Below are positions 33,495 to 44,150 of a stretch of DNA of 64,000 nt, piece by piece; position 1 is the stretch's first letter, and the number at the start of each line of letters is the position of its first letter. Under the pieces are notes generated by a model. The model saw only the letters and a list, made by a program, of their open reading frames with translations, ran no database searches and had not been told where the DNA came from. Made by a program: the position numbers and the translations under genes. This DNA comes from Heterohyrax brucei (taxonomy: Eukaryota; Chordata; Mammalia; Hyracoidea; Procaviidae): positions 73,517,833-73,581,832 of the forward strand of contig CM053141.1 of assembly GCA_028571685.1 (NCBI GenBank). Direction: 5' to 3'.

Positions 33495-33943
33495 ATGTCC
33501 AAAGACAGCCTCCAATAATTCCTTCCTCCCTGTAGCACATGCTACTTTGTACATTGAAACATGGTCTTTTTTTTTTTTTTTTCCAATTCCTTCCTTGTGA
33601 CTCTGTCACTTCCAGAAGTAACATTCTGGAACTAACCAAGTCTTAAGAGAATAAGCAGTTTCTGCTTCCTCTTCCTGAAAGCCGGTTATCATGCTCTGAA
33701 GAAGCCTGGGCTAGATGACCAGATGATAAGCAGTCACATGGCCATCATGCATGTTCCAGTCCAGACAAGCTCCCAGCTGAGTATCACTACATGAGTGACC
33801 TCAGTTACACCACAAAGATCTTAGAAACTACTGAGCTGAGTCCAGTCAACTCACATAATCATGAGAAATAATGACTTTTTGTTTCAAGACACTACATTTT
33901 TCAGTGGTTTCTTATTCAGCAATAAGTAACTGGCACATTGTGA
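33495..33943 (+). mobile_element. MLT1-type LTR (ERVL-MaLR), sense
   Basis: TGTAGCACATGCTACTTTG, GAAGAAGCCTGGGCTAGATG, CTGAGCTGAGTCCAGTCAAC, ATCATGAGAAATAATGAC, TGTTTCAAGACACTACATT and TATTCAGCAATAAGTAACTG are in MLT1 order. An 18-20 base T-run at 33567 interrupts the 5' part. Confidence 0.7.
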
Positions 33944-34299
33944 TGCAACCAGTCTCTTTTTAATTCTTGTTGATTTTATTCCTTTAGAGAAATCTACAGA
34001 GATTTCTAATGGGTTCTAGGTTCAATACCAATTTCTCAGCTCTTTCTGGTATACTAAAGAGTTTTATTCCCGTCAACTTGCTTCTTGTTCTTCATACTCT
34101 GAAATCTTGAGGCCATCTTTTAAATGCCCTGAAGATATTCATCTGGGGAGCTTTTGAAAACTGGATTACCCACCCTCACTTCCAGTCCCTTACCACAACG
34201 GATAAGGAATTGGACTCCAGCTGCTCCCATAACACTGTATGAGTTAATTTAATAATCTCACCAGGACAGCTATTTCATAATTCAATTAAGTATTTCCTG

Positions 34300-34800
34300 A
34301 ATTTTGATTAAAGGAAAATCAGCATGCTAAACCCTGTGTGTCAGGATTCAAAAACTATCAAACTATAACCCTTGCCCTCAACTAGTTCAGAAATCATTTG
34401 CATAGGGAAAAGGCAAGACACAGTATCAGATTAGTATTCAATTAGCCTGCCTTCCACTTTGCACAACTCCAGGGGGCACCATTCACATAAAAAACAGTGT
34501 GAACAGTGTCTTCCTGGAGCTGTTTAACAGACTGCATTTAACAGTAAAGAATGTAAGGATTATGGTTATTCCTCCACATAGTCTATCTTTGGAGGGTTGG
34601 AGCCTTGTCATTCACCTTCATAAACCTCATATTTCCCAGCCCAGCACCTGGCAACACACATGCTCAATGTTGATTCAGTGATCATCACAGAATTCATAAA
34701 ACCATTATAGGCCAAGATGGTCAAGGAAGGCTACATCAAGGAGAGGAGATAGAAGCTGGACTCTGAGGAAAGAGGAATCACAGCAGCTAAATAGGCCTAA
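34300..34800 (-). mobile_element. Possible L2 fragment, antisense
   Basis: TGCTAAACCCTGTGTGTCAG, CTTGCCCTCAACTAGTTCAG and later GATGGTCAAGGAAGGCTACA, AGAAGCTGGACTCTGAGGAA resemble antisense L2. A stretch between them (34440-34690) does not fit. Confidence 0.4.
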
Positions 34801-34960
34801 TCAAAAGTCTCCTCCATTCAACTAAGAAGAAACGCTGCATGTGGCACTATGTGAATATGAAGATCAGCATAAACCACTAGATTCATGCTTAAAGAATATG
34901 AGTCTTAAAAGCCACCTCACACAATTCCCATCACTTATATGCACCTGAGATAAGCTATCA

Positions 34961-35101
34961 AACAAAAATACCATTGCCATCAAGTCAATTCTGACTCACA
35001 GCAACCCTACTGGACAGAGTAGAACTGCCCCACAGGGTTTCCAAGGAGCCCCTGGTAGATTTGGTTAGAAGCCACAGCACTTAACCACTAAAAGTTTCCC
35101 C
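34961..35101 (-). repeat. AfroSINE type A, antisense
   Basis: ATCAAGTCAATTCTGACTCA, ACTGGACAGAGTAGAACTGC, TTTCCAAGGAGCCCCTGG and CACAGCACTTAACCACTA. A short deletion removes part of the B-box region. Confidence 0.85.
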
Positions 35102-36433
35102 ATATCAACATCCCACAGACTCACTTCAGGGTCTTCCTCCTACTTTGAGGGATTTTATCAGCAAAGGAGTACAAAGATTCTATATTTGGCTCTTTCAAAT
35201 TGAATGACAAGAACTACAGAACCCCCGTGCTGAATTTGCCTCCATTACTATGCACGTCTGTTGTATTTGGGTAAAGCAGGGATGGAGATTCCCCAAAATC
35301 AGACTGCTCCTGATTTCTCCACTTCTGATCTCTTCAGAATCTGTAGAGGGCTTCAGTGGGATGGGCAGCCAAATGAGGACCAAAGAAGAAGTTGGTGTCT
35401 GAGGCAAGAGACACCCAAAGAAGGTCTCTCAGCTTTAGCTGAGTCTTCCAACACACAACAGCAAAACACAAAGCACCCATGCTAGTGTGAGAGACATCTC
35501 AGCCCCAAAGAAATGCATACTTCAGGGGGGAAATGTTAATTAAACTATGAAATACATACATCCCATGACATAAGCCTTCTACATTAGCAGGCTGATGTAG
35601 ACTGGTATCAAATCATATCAGTGGCCAAACTGTAAAGTTGGAGAGGACTTAACATAGAGATTCTATTGGCCCAAAGGTATACAGAACTTCCCTACAAAAC
35701 GAATTTCTGTGAGGGAAAAACAAGCAAGAGAAAATACAGCTTAGCCTTCGATAACACTTCACACAAATGCCAAGGGAAAATTACTACAGTGTTAGCAAGG
35801 ATATTTATGATGGTGGAAGAAGTCAGGCCCTGAGTGATTTAGGTTTACTGGAAGGCCATTCACAAATGTGGGGAGGATAGGCTGGAGACCCTGCCTACTC
35901 TCCTGACAGATGAGGCTAGACCTACGATATTGCTAGTAAACATTAGGGGAACGCTGTTTTGCTGCAGGCAAAGAGACTGTGACAAGGACAACACTCCCCA
36001 TGGGAAGAGGGATGATTCACCTGACTGGTGAAATTGGATGAAGGAATCAAGTATGTATGGATGAGCCTCCTCTGGGCTTTAGGACCTTTCTTTCAGGGTT
36101 GTCCTACCTTAGGACATGTCCCTAAGTCACATCTGTCTCATGCTGGCCAAGGTCTGCCTGTGACTCTGTGGGTAAGTGTAACTCACATTCTCCAGGTTAC
36201 TTTATTAGGAGCACAGTTGCTATTTTGGTTACGATCAGCCTGACTTTCTTGTTTTACTATCTGTAAGAGAGGATGCTTACACATGCTCCTTCTAAAACCC
36301 CAGAATGGCCTTCTCATCCTTCCCTTGACTCCCTACCCTTCCCTTCACTCTGAGAAAGAATCTGTGTTTGCTCTGTCAAGATTGGGAAACGCTCTTATAG
36401 CAATATCGATACCGGATGAAACGCGACAACCAT
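35102..36433. other. Unassigned sequence
   Basis: About 1.3 kb without a repeat I can identify. The frames at 35195-35407 (-), 35261-35485 (+) and 36028-36243 (+) are short and carry no familiar domain. Confidence 0.4.
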
Positions 36434-36595
36434 AAAACCAAACCCACTGCCGTTGAGTCAGTTCTGACCCACAGCAAATCTACAGACAGAGCAAAACTGT
36501 CCCATACAGTTTCCAAGGGGTGCCTGGCAGATATGAACGGCCAACCTTTCAGTTAGCGGCCATAGCACTCACCCACTACACTACCAGCGTTTCTA
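36434..36595 (-). repeat. AfroSINE type A, antisense
   Basis: CCAAACCCACTGCCGTTGAG, GCAAAACTGTCCCATACAG, GGTGCCTGGCAGATATGAAC and CCACTACACTACCAGCGTTT. Full length. Confidence 0.9.
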
Positions 36596-36859
36596 AAACA
36601 TGACAAAATTGTCTTAATTCTCTCGGAAGCCAAATGTCTAGTTTTCATGGAAGATAGGGTAATCCACATGCACCACAGTCTTTAGATATCTGTTTGAACT
36701 TTGAGCCTTTGAGTCAAACACCAAGAGCCTAGAGAAACCAGTAATAACCATTTTGCCTCAGGTATTGTGCTCTTTTGAACAATTCATTCAGTTTCAGGAA
36801 ACACACCCCAAAAGTCAGAGTGGAAATTATGCTTAGGGTAAATCAATAATTATTTTAAT

Positions 36860-37195
36860 TGTTCTTAAAGACAATGCTGTCTGAAAATCCTTGCTGGATC
36901 CTGCATCTGGCTCATCACTGTCTGACTTCCAGTTCTTGAGACTTGAGCCAGCAATCTGCTGTCTGACCTGGCAGCTCTGGGATTTACCAACTTTCACAGC
37001 CCTGTGGATGAGCAACCTATCATCTGATCTGATTCACCAGCTTCCACGGACTTGTGAACCAGTAGCCTCACCATCTGACCTACCAGTTTGGGTTTGGAGG
37101 TCCCTGCAACCATGTGAGTCGGCAGAAGTCTACAGCTGACTCATTGATTAGGTCTTGCTAGCCTCCACAACTGTGTGATTTGTTTTCTTGATATA
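36860..37195 (+). repeat. LTR-like repeat with internal units
   Basis: Repeated motifs such as CTGTCTGACCTGGCAGC, ATCTGATCTGATTCACCAGC and ATCTGACCTACCAGTTTGG, each followed by a cytosine-rich segment and a TGTGA-type block, suggest diverged units of about 60 bp. The last part matches 48950-49080 (CCCTGCAACCATGTGAGTC there reads CCCTGCAATGCCATGAGCC). It is probably the 3' half of an old LTR. Confidence 0.5.
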
Positions 37196-37375
37196 GGTGC
37201 ATCAACGAAATGGTAAAATGCTACAGTGAATTACAGAACCCACAGACAGGAAGGATGGTACTGAGGGAAGGAGGAACACTTGATATTAGAGATAATACAG
37301 CGGGACAGCATTTTGGATGTTGAGCATTTAGGACACCTTTGACCTCCATTTCACAGGAACTAGCTTTGTATGGCT

Positions 37376-37668
37376 TGTTGTTGTTAGCTAGCAACAAGTC
37401 AGTTCCTGACTAATGATGTCTCCATGCATAACAGGCTCAGACTATTGTGATCCAATATTTTCATCGGAAATTTTGGAAGTAGATTAGCAGGCCTTTCTTC
37501 CCAGTCTTTTGTAGTCTGGAAGCTCTGCTGAAACCTGTCCAGCATCAAAGCAACACATAGCCTCTACCGACAGATAAACAGCCACTGTGCTTGTACATGA
37601 GCCAGGAATCAAACCTGCGTCTCCTACATGAAAGGTAGGAATTCTACCACTGAATGACCAGTGTTTTC
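37376..37668 (-). repeat. Composite SINE: tRNA-Gly-like head, RTE 5' segment, RTE tail, antisense
   Basis: On the minus strand the first 62 bases read like tRNA-Gly (TTCAGTGGTAGAATTCCTAC, GGTTTGATTCCTGG), with recognisable box A and box B. Next comes a segment shared with the RTE 5' region at 56960 (GGACAGGTTTCAGCAGAGCT, CTTCCAGACTACAAAAGACT). The RTE-type 3' end GTTGCTAGCTAACAACAAC closes it. It is a different architecture from the type A and B SINEs. Confidence 0.65.
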
Positions 37669-37979
37669 ATTAAAAGTTAGTAATAAATAAGGTCTTGAAG
37701 CAGAAAAAGGCTGAGTTAGGAACAAAGTCACTACAAAAGAGAATATATACCAGGCCAGGACTCATTATTTAGAAACACAGTAGTTCAATATCATCTCTAG
37801 TTTCTCATGAAAGGGCACTGGAAAATGATATGAACAGCACAGCTGACATTGACACATACTATATAATGTTATACTTTACCATACATAAATTGTTATTGGT
37901 AAAAATGTAAAATAACCTGTTTTTCTCAGAACAAATTGCAGTTCTCAACTTCATGAAATCCTGAGTTAAACAAATCCAT

Positions 37980-38735
37980 TAGTTGAAAATCTGAACAGAT
38001 CAATAACTTTTACAACAGAAATTGTAAATGTAGTCAAAAATATGATTCCAAAAACAGCATCTGGCCCAGAGGGTTTTATTCAAGGAGTTCTACCCAAACA
38101 ATAATAAACAGATGATGCTTGTGCTTTTATTCATCTTCCCCAAGGAATCAAAAAGTGAGGTAGGAAGGAAGCAGTGGAAAACTCTTCAATTTATTCTACT
38201 ATACTCTAATACCAAAATAGGATAATAAGGAGAACATACCTTCAAAACAAATAGAAATAAATTACTTATAAATATATGTATTCCAAATTAAAAGGAAAAA
38301 GAAAATTTAGCAGTGAATTCAAAAATGATACATCATGTAAAGATAATTCAATACAGGAAATCTGTTAATGTAATTTTCTGTTTTAACAGATAAATGGAGA
38401 AAAGCCTTTCTCCTTAAGAAAATTGGTAAAAAGAAATAAAAAAGATTAATAAAACCAAGCATCAACATGGCTGTAGAGAAACAAACATTTTTATATGCTA
38501 CTTAATTGATAAAGCTGTTTTGCAGGATAACATGGCAGTTTCTAAGAATTCCCACCCTATATAAATACTGGGACCTGTTCAAAAAGACATGTACAAGGAA
38601 GTCAGTGCAGTTTGTATTTAAAATGCCATTAAAAAGAAAAAAAGCAAAATGTCCATAAATAGAGACATGGTTAAATAAATTATAACTACTGAATAACATA
38701 AAATACTATTTACATATTAAAAAGATATAGAATAA
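37980..38735 (+). pseudogene. Old L1 ORF2 fragment, sense, broken
   Basis: GCATCTGGCCCAGAGGGTTT at 38062 followed by TTTTATTCAAGGAGTTCTAC fits the RT region of L1 ORF2. AAATGTCCATAAATAGAGAC and GGTTAAATAAATTATAACTA near 38650-38690 fit the C-terminal end, with a deletion between. It ends where a poly(A) retroposon starts. Confidence 0.65.
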
Positions 38736-38737
38736 TC

Positions 38738-39178
38738 AGTCTCACTGGCAACACAAGTATAAATAGGGGTGCACCCTGACATCTCCACTAAAAGACTGCA
38801 ACTGATGGTCCAGAGGCCTCAGAGTTCTTCTGGAAGCAGGACCCCTGGCCCTGATGCTGCCCCTGTCTGCAAATTATAATGAAGGTCAACTTTTCAGACA
38901 GCAGTGGATTGGACTTGGTGACACAGAATGACCATACTGTGTGCGCACTTTATGGTTCTAGGCATCTATAGGAGGTCATCCTGTTGACCTCATACTGGAG
39001 GAAGGGGAATGGGTGGAAAGGAGAAGATAGGAGACTGTTGGGAAGACAAGTCATGTATGGGGCAGAGAGGAAGAGTGTGCTGTCACCGTGCAGAGAGAGC
39101 AGTGGAAGCTGCATGTAGGTCAGCATGCAAATTTATACAGGAATGTACATTTTCATTCAATCATAATAAAAAAAAGAG
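38738..39178 (+). mobile_element. Poly(A)-tailed L1-type 3'-end retroposon, copy 2
   Basis: TCTCACTGGCAACACAAGTA, ATCTCCACTAAAAGACTGC, CTGGCCCTGATGCTGCCCCT, TTATGGTTCTAGGCATCTAT, GGAGACTGTTGGGAAGACAA and AGCAGTGGAAGCTGCATGTA match copy 1 at 19625-20045. It starts further 3' than copies 1 and 3, a normal 5' truncation. It ends CATAATAAAAAAAAGAGAG. Confidence 0.75.
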
Positions 39179-39428
39179 AGACAGAGAAATACATAAATAA
39201 ATAAAGGACACAGCTTTTAAAAAAAAATCAGGCAGAATTCTGTCAAGATCCAATTAAAACTGAAGAAGATAATCTGGAGTTGGGCCAGAGGCAAAGACAG
39301 CAGCTAAGATTTCCCCAGAAGCCCAGTCACATCGAGAGCTGTCATCATACATATGTATGGAGTCAACTCAACGGCACACGATAATGACATATGTATATGA
39401 ATGGGTGTATATGTATATGTATGCATAT

Positions 39429-39636
39429 TGTTGATGCTAGCTGCCATCAAGTCAGAGCTGACTCATGGCGACTCCACGTGTGCAGAAGAGAACTGCTCCA
39501 TACAGTTTTCAAGGGTGTGACTCTTCAGAAATAGACTGCCAGGCCTGTCTTCTGAGGCTTGTGTGGTCAACTTCTGTAAGTAAAACCCGTCAAACTTTCA
39601 GCCAATAGCAGAGCTCTTAATCATTTATGTCACCTT
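39429..39636 (-). repeat. AfroSINE type B, antisense
   Basis: GTTGATGCTAGCTGCCATCA, GAGCTGACTCATGGCGACTC, GCTCCATACAGTTTTCAAGG, AGACTGCCAGGCCTGTCTTC and AGAGCTCTTAATCATTTATG. Confidence 0.8.
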
Positions 39637-39691
39637 GGATATGGGTGTGTAATCTCTCTTTCTCTCCATACATATACACATACATATACAT

Positions 39692-39893
39692 AAACCAGTC
39701 ACCATGGAATTGATTCCACCCCAGGCCAACCCCTGAATATCAGAGAAGAATGGTGTTCAGAGTTTTCAGTGACTGATTTCTCAGAAGTAAATCACTAGGC
39801 CTTTCTCCCAAGATGCCTCTAGGTATACTCAAACCTCCAATCTTTCCCTTAGTAGCCAAGTACTTTAACCATTTGTATCACCCAGGAACTAAA
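39692..39893 (-). repeat. AfroSINE type B, antisense
   Basis: AGTCACCATGGAATTGATTC, AGTTTTCAGTGACTGATTTC, CACTAGGCCTTTCTCCCAAG and CCATTTGTATCACCCAGGAA. The tail joins a TATACACATACATATACAT tract. Confidence 0.8.
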
Positions 39894-39900
39894 TATATAT

Positions 39901-40058
39901 GAACTTTTGTGGCTTAGTGGTTAAGTGCTACAACAGCTAACCAAAAGGTTGGCAGCTCAGATCAGCCTTGCGTTCCTTGGAAACTCTATGGGGCAGTTCT
40001 ACTCTGTTCTATAGGGTTGCTATGAGTCAGAATTGATTCGATGGCAGGGGGTTATGTG
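39901..40058 (+). repeat. AfroSINE type A, sense
   Basis: GGCTTAGTGGTTAAGTGCTA (box A region), AACCAAAAGGTTGGCAGCTC, CCTTGGAAACTCTATGGGGC, CTCTGTTCTATAGGGTTGCT and an RTE-like AATTGATTCGATGGCAGGG end. It directly precedes the RTE at 40066. Confidence 0.9.
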
Positions 40059-40065
40059 AGTGTGT

Positions 40066-40622
40066 GATTGTCCAATTCAAAATGGCCAACAGCAGTCCAT
40101 TTTAGCTCACTAATGCCTAGGATACTAATGCTTATGCATCCCATTTCATTTTTTGATGGTTTCCAATTTTCCTAGAGTCATACTTCATTTGGAAACTCTG
40201 GTAGTGTAGTGGTGAAATGCTACAGCTGTTAACCAGAATGTCAGTAGTTCAAATCCAGCAGGTGCTCCTTGGAAATTCAATGGGGCAGTTCTACTCTGCC
40301 CTGTAGGGTTGCTATGAGTTAGAATTGACTGAACGGCAGTGGGTTTGGGTTTTTTTATACTTCATACGCACCACATTCGGATTATTAGTGGATGTTTGTA
40401 GCCTTTTGTTCTCATTTTGAGTCACTGTCACATCAGCAAATGAACGTCCTGAAAGCTGACTCCATCTGCACCATTAAGCTTGACTCTCCTAGTCATCCTG
40501 ATTGCCTTTCAACCTGAGGCTCCCATCTGCCAGCACTGTATCAAACACTGTTCAGCTGCTATTCATAAGATTATCAATGGCCAGATCTTTTCAGAAGTAG
40601 ACTTCCAGGTCCTTCTTCCATT
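40066..40622 (-). pseudogene. Inverted 5' segment of the RTE at 40624
   Basis: Antisense RTE 5' sequence: ATTGTCCAATTCAAAATGGC, ACTAATGCCTAGGATACTAA, TCATTTTGAGTCACTGTCAC, TCAGCAAATGAACGTCCTGA and GACTTCCAGGTCCTTCTTC. Its left end corresponds to the very RTE position where the sense part begins at 40624 (TGAATTRGACAATC is in both), so it is the 5' part of the same insertion turned around. A later SINE lies at 40189-40356. Confidence 0.85.
40189..40356 (+). repeat. AfroSINE type A, sense, with 9-bp duplication
   Basis: ATACTTCAT flanks it at 40180-40188 and 40357-40365. It contains GTAGTGTAGTGGTGAAATGC, AGTAGTTCAAATCCAGCAGG (B box), CAATGGGGCAGTTCTACTCT, GCCCTGTAGGGTTGCTATGA and a GGGTTTGGGTTTTTTT tail. 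It post-dates the RTE. Confidence 0.9.
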
Positions 40623-40623
40623 G

Positions 40624-42834
40624 TGAATTAGACAATCATATGATGTGCTATCCTGGGAACAACTTGAAGAGGAATGCCATTGCATTCACTGTCATAAAGA
40701 ACATTTCAAGATCTATCCTGAAGTACACTGCTGTCAGTGATAGGATAAAATCTATACCTACAAGAAAGGCCAATTAATACAACCATAATTCAAATTTACA
40801 CATCAACCACCAATGCCAAAGATGAAGAAATTGAAGATTTTTAACAACTTCTGCAGCCTAAAATTGATCAAATATGCAATCAGGATGTACTGATAATTAC
40901 TAGTGATTGGAATGCAAAAGGTAGAAACAAAGAAGAAGGATCAGTAATTGGAAAATATGGCCTTGGTGACAGAAATGATGCCAGAGATCATGGGACTGGA
41001 TTTTGCAAGACCAATGACTTCTTCATTGCAAAATAACTTTCTTCACCAACATAAATAGAGATTATACTGCAGAACTCACCTGACGGAACACATAGGGATC
41101 AAATTGACTATATCTATGAGAAGACTTAATAGACACACTCAATATCATCACACAGAACAAAGCAAGGGGCTGGCTGCAGAACAGACAATCAATTTCTCAT
41201 ATACAAGTTTGAGCTGAAGCTGAAGAAAATTAGAACAAGTCCACAAGAGCCAAAGTATGACCTTGAGTAGATCCCATCTGCATTTAGAAACCATCTCAAG
41301 AATAGATTTGACATGTTGAATGCTAAAGGCTGAAGACCAGAGTTGTAGAATGACATGAAGGACATCATACATGAAGAAAGCAAGAGGTCATAAAAAAGAC
41401 AGGACCAAATGCATGTCAGAAGAGACTCTGAAACTTGCTTTTGAATGTCAAGCAGCTAAAGCAGAAAGAAGAAATGGTGGAGTAAAAGAGTTGAAGAGAA
41501 AATTTCAAAGAGCAACTCAAGAAGACAAAGTATTATAATGACAAGATAGGTGATCCCACCAAATGCAGAAATCATCAAACATTATCATTAATATCACATG
41601 CAAATAAAATTTTGCTGAAGATCATTCAAAAGCATCTGAAGCAGTATATTGACAGGAAACTGCCAGAAATTCAAGCTGGATTAAAAACAGAATGTAGAAT
41701 CAGAGACATTACTGCTGATGTCAAATGGATCCTGTCTGAAAGCAGAGAATACCAGAACGATGTTTGCCTGTGTTTTACTGATTATGCAAATGCATTTAAC
41801 TGTGTGGACCATAACAAACTGTGGATAACATTGTGAAGGATGGGAATTACAAAACAGTTCATTGTACTCATCAGGAATCTGTTCACAGATCAAGAGGCAG
41901 TGATCTGAAGATAACAAGGGGATACCGTGTGGTTTAAAGTCAGGAAAAGTACGCATCAGAGATGCATGCTTTCACTGTATCTATTCAATCTGTATGCTCA
42001 GAATATAATCTGAGTAACTGGATTACATAAAGAACTGGCTCAGGATTGGAGGAAGGCTCATTAACAATCTGCAATATGCAGATGACATAACCTTGCTTGC
42101 TGAAAATGAAGAGGACTTGAAGTACTTACAGGTGAAGATCAAAGGCCACAGGCTTCAATAGGAATTATTCCTCAACATAAAGAAAATAAAAATCCTCACA
42201 ACTGGACCAATATGCAATATGATGATAAAGTGGGATAAGACTGAAGTTGTCCAAGGATTTCATTTAATGTGGATCCACAATCAACACCCACTGAAATAGC
42301 AGTAAAGAAATCAAAAAGTACATTACATTGGGCAAATCTGCTGCAAAAGACCTCCTTAAAGTGTTAAAAAGAAAAGATGTCATCTTGCAGAATAAGCTGT
42401 ACCTGAATCAAACCATAGTATTTTCAATTGCCTCATATGCATGTCAAAGCTGGACAATGAATCAGAAAGATCAAAGCACTGATGCTTTTGAATTGCAGTG
42501 CTGGAGAAGAAAATTGAAGATATCACAGACTGCCGAAAGAAGGAACAAATCTTGATTACACATGGAAGAAGTGCCACCAGAATCATCCTCAGAAGGATGG
42601 TGAGACTACGTCTCACATGCGTTGAACATGTTGTCAGGAAGATTGGTCCCTGAAGAACAACATCATGACTGGTAAAAAGAGGAAGACCCACAATGAGATG
42701 GATTGACACTGTAGCTGTCCCAATAAGCTTGAGGACAGAAACAGTTGTGAGGAAGGCACAGGAATAGGCTCTGTTTCATTGTGTTGTACACAGGGTTAGT
42801 GTGAGTCTGAACCAACTTGACGGTACCTAACAAC
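40624..42834 (+). pseudogene. RTE/BovB-like LINE: endonuclease to 3' end, internally deleted and broken
   Basis: This is the most complete RTE here. The endonuclease region shows SDWNAKG near 40900, where GDWNAK is expected in APE-type endonucleases, and YGLGDRNDA a little later. The reverse transcriptase retains the YADD catalytic box as QYADDITLLAENEED at about 42071. The C-terminal region has a DAFELQCW block at 42480. Several hundred bases are missing at about 41547, where GACAAGATAGG joins GTGATCCCACC, so the front of the RT is lost. Stops and frameshifts are many. It ends GGTACCTAACAAC. It cannot make an active protein. Confidence 0.9.
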
Positions 42835-42914
42835 TGTGTGCATGTGTATGTATGTGGGGTATGTACGTGGGTAGATAGGTAGACAGATGTGAGTGACAAA
42901 GAAGAAGGTGGCTG

Positions 42915-42918
<4 letters not shown>

Positions 42919-43009
<91 letters not shown>
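42919..43009. repeat. Compound (CT)n(GT)n microsatellite
   Basis: About 21 CT units (42919-42960) are followed directly by about 24 GT units (42961-43009), with a perfect switch between the two. It lies just after the 3' end of the RTE, beyond a TG-rich stretch, so the RTE tail may have seeded it. The frame at 42663-43037 exists only because of it. Confidence 0.95.
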
Positions 43010-43010
<1 letters not shown>

Positions 43011-43349
43011 CAAAGAAGGTAGCTTGGATCTGTCCATTAAGGATTCTTCAGCAGCGTCCTGACTGGGGTTAAATTTTGTTCAAAGGAAAGCCTTGTTTCT
43101 AAATCCATGTACCTCTGTCAACTCATCTGTTTCCTCACTATGCTCCTACTGAAATACCAGCTATTGGACTTTCCTTGTCATCTTGTTTTTAGTTTTATTC
43201 TGCCACCCAGGTCTGGTCAGGATTCAGAGGAATTGGACTCTAGCTTTGACTTAAATGTTTTTAACTTTACCATCTTGTTAACATCTTGCTGCTCATCTGA
43301 TGTTTATGCCTATCCAAGATAAAATACCCCATTCACCTGCGGAGAACCA
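43010..43349. other. Unassigned sequence
   Basis: Nothing is recognised. The frame at 43107-43322 has no domain. Confidence 0.4.
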
Positions 43350-43610
43350 TCCATGCCCCACTCCACGAATCCAGCTCAGGAGAGACTCCAACCTGACTAA
43401 TCAGAGCACCATATCCTTCTGGCCATAGAGTTTGGTTCTGGGATGAACACGTGACCCATCAGAGCCAATGAGACACAATCTCTGCCCTTCTCTAGGGACT
43501 ATTGAGAAAGAGGTACTCTTTTCTACTCGATTTAGAGTTGAAGATGTAAGCTTCTAGCTGTTAAGATACATCTTGCCACCTCACAGTAAAATTCTGTCTT
43601 AAAAGTAAAC
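43350..43610 (+). repeat. Possible old mammalian repeat, class unassigned
   Basis: CTGGCCATAGAGTTTGGTTC, GATGAACACGTGACCCATC, GCCAATGAGACACAATC and CTAGGGACTATTGAGAAAG follow an old interspersed-repeat pattern, the reverse of 9433-9830. Confidence 0.35.
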
Positions 43611-43816
43611 TACTGTTGTTAGCTGCCAACAAGTCAATTCTGACTCATGATGGCCCCATGTGTACAGAGTAGAACTGCTTCATAGGTTTTTCAAGACTAT
43701 GACCTTTCAGAAGCAGATTGCCAGGCCCATCTTCTACGGCACCTCTGGAGGGGTTTGAACTACCAACCTTTCAGCTAGTAGTCAAGTGCTTAACCATTTA
43801 TGTTACCCAGGGTTTC
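43611..43816 (-). repeat. AfroSINE type B, antisense
   Basis: GTTGTTAGCTGCCAACAAGT, ATTCTGACTCATGATGGCCC, GCAGATTGCCAGGCCCATCT, GGGGTTTGAACTACCAACCT and ATGTTACCCAGGGTTTCC. Full length. Confidence 0.9.
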
Positions 43817-43984
43817 CTAGAAGAAAACTACATATAGGAATACAGAATTGGAATGTCTCAAGAAAGCTTGTGCATTGATAATATCAATTGACCATCTCTT
43901 TCAAGGTATCCTGAAAGCTAGGTCTAGTCCTGAACTCTCCAATCCTGTGAGTCAAAAAACAAAGAAGAGAGAGAAAGACCTTTT

Positions 43985-44150
43985 ATTACTTAAATCGCAT
44001 TGAGTTAAATTTTCTGTCAACTGTAGCACCTCTTTCTTAGAAGCACATTTTTCATCAGTAAAATGAGAATAGTACTTGCTACTGAGCTTTAGTGAGTTCT
44101 CGGTATTTGGGGAAGTATAAAGCCCATTCAAATATAAAGTATTATTCCTA
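43985..44150 (+). repeat. MIR SINE fragment, sense
   Basis: TTTTTCATCAGTAAAATGAG, AATAGTACTTGCTACTGAGC and AAGTATAAAGCCCATTCA are in MIR 3' order. The head is lost. Confidence 0.6.

Noticed and set aside
37606-37668. Possible functional tRNA-Gly gene
   Set aside because: Only the 5' two-thirds resembles tRNA-Gly, with substitutions, and it continues into RTE sequence without an acceptor stem, so it is a SINE head.
42663-43037. 124-codon minus frame with long TH and RE repeats
   Set aside because: The repeats come from the GT and CT microsatellite, and the rest is antisense RTE.
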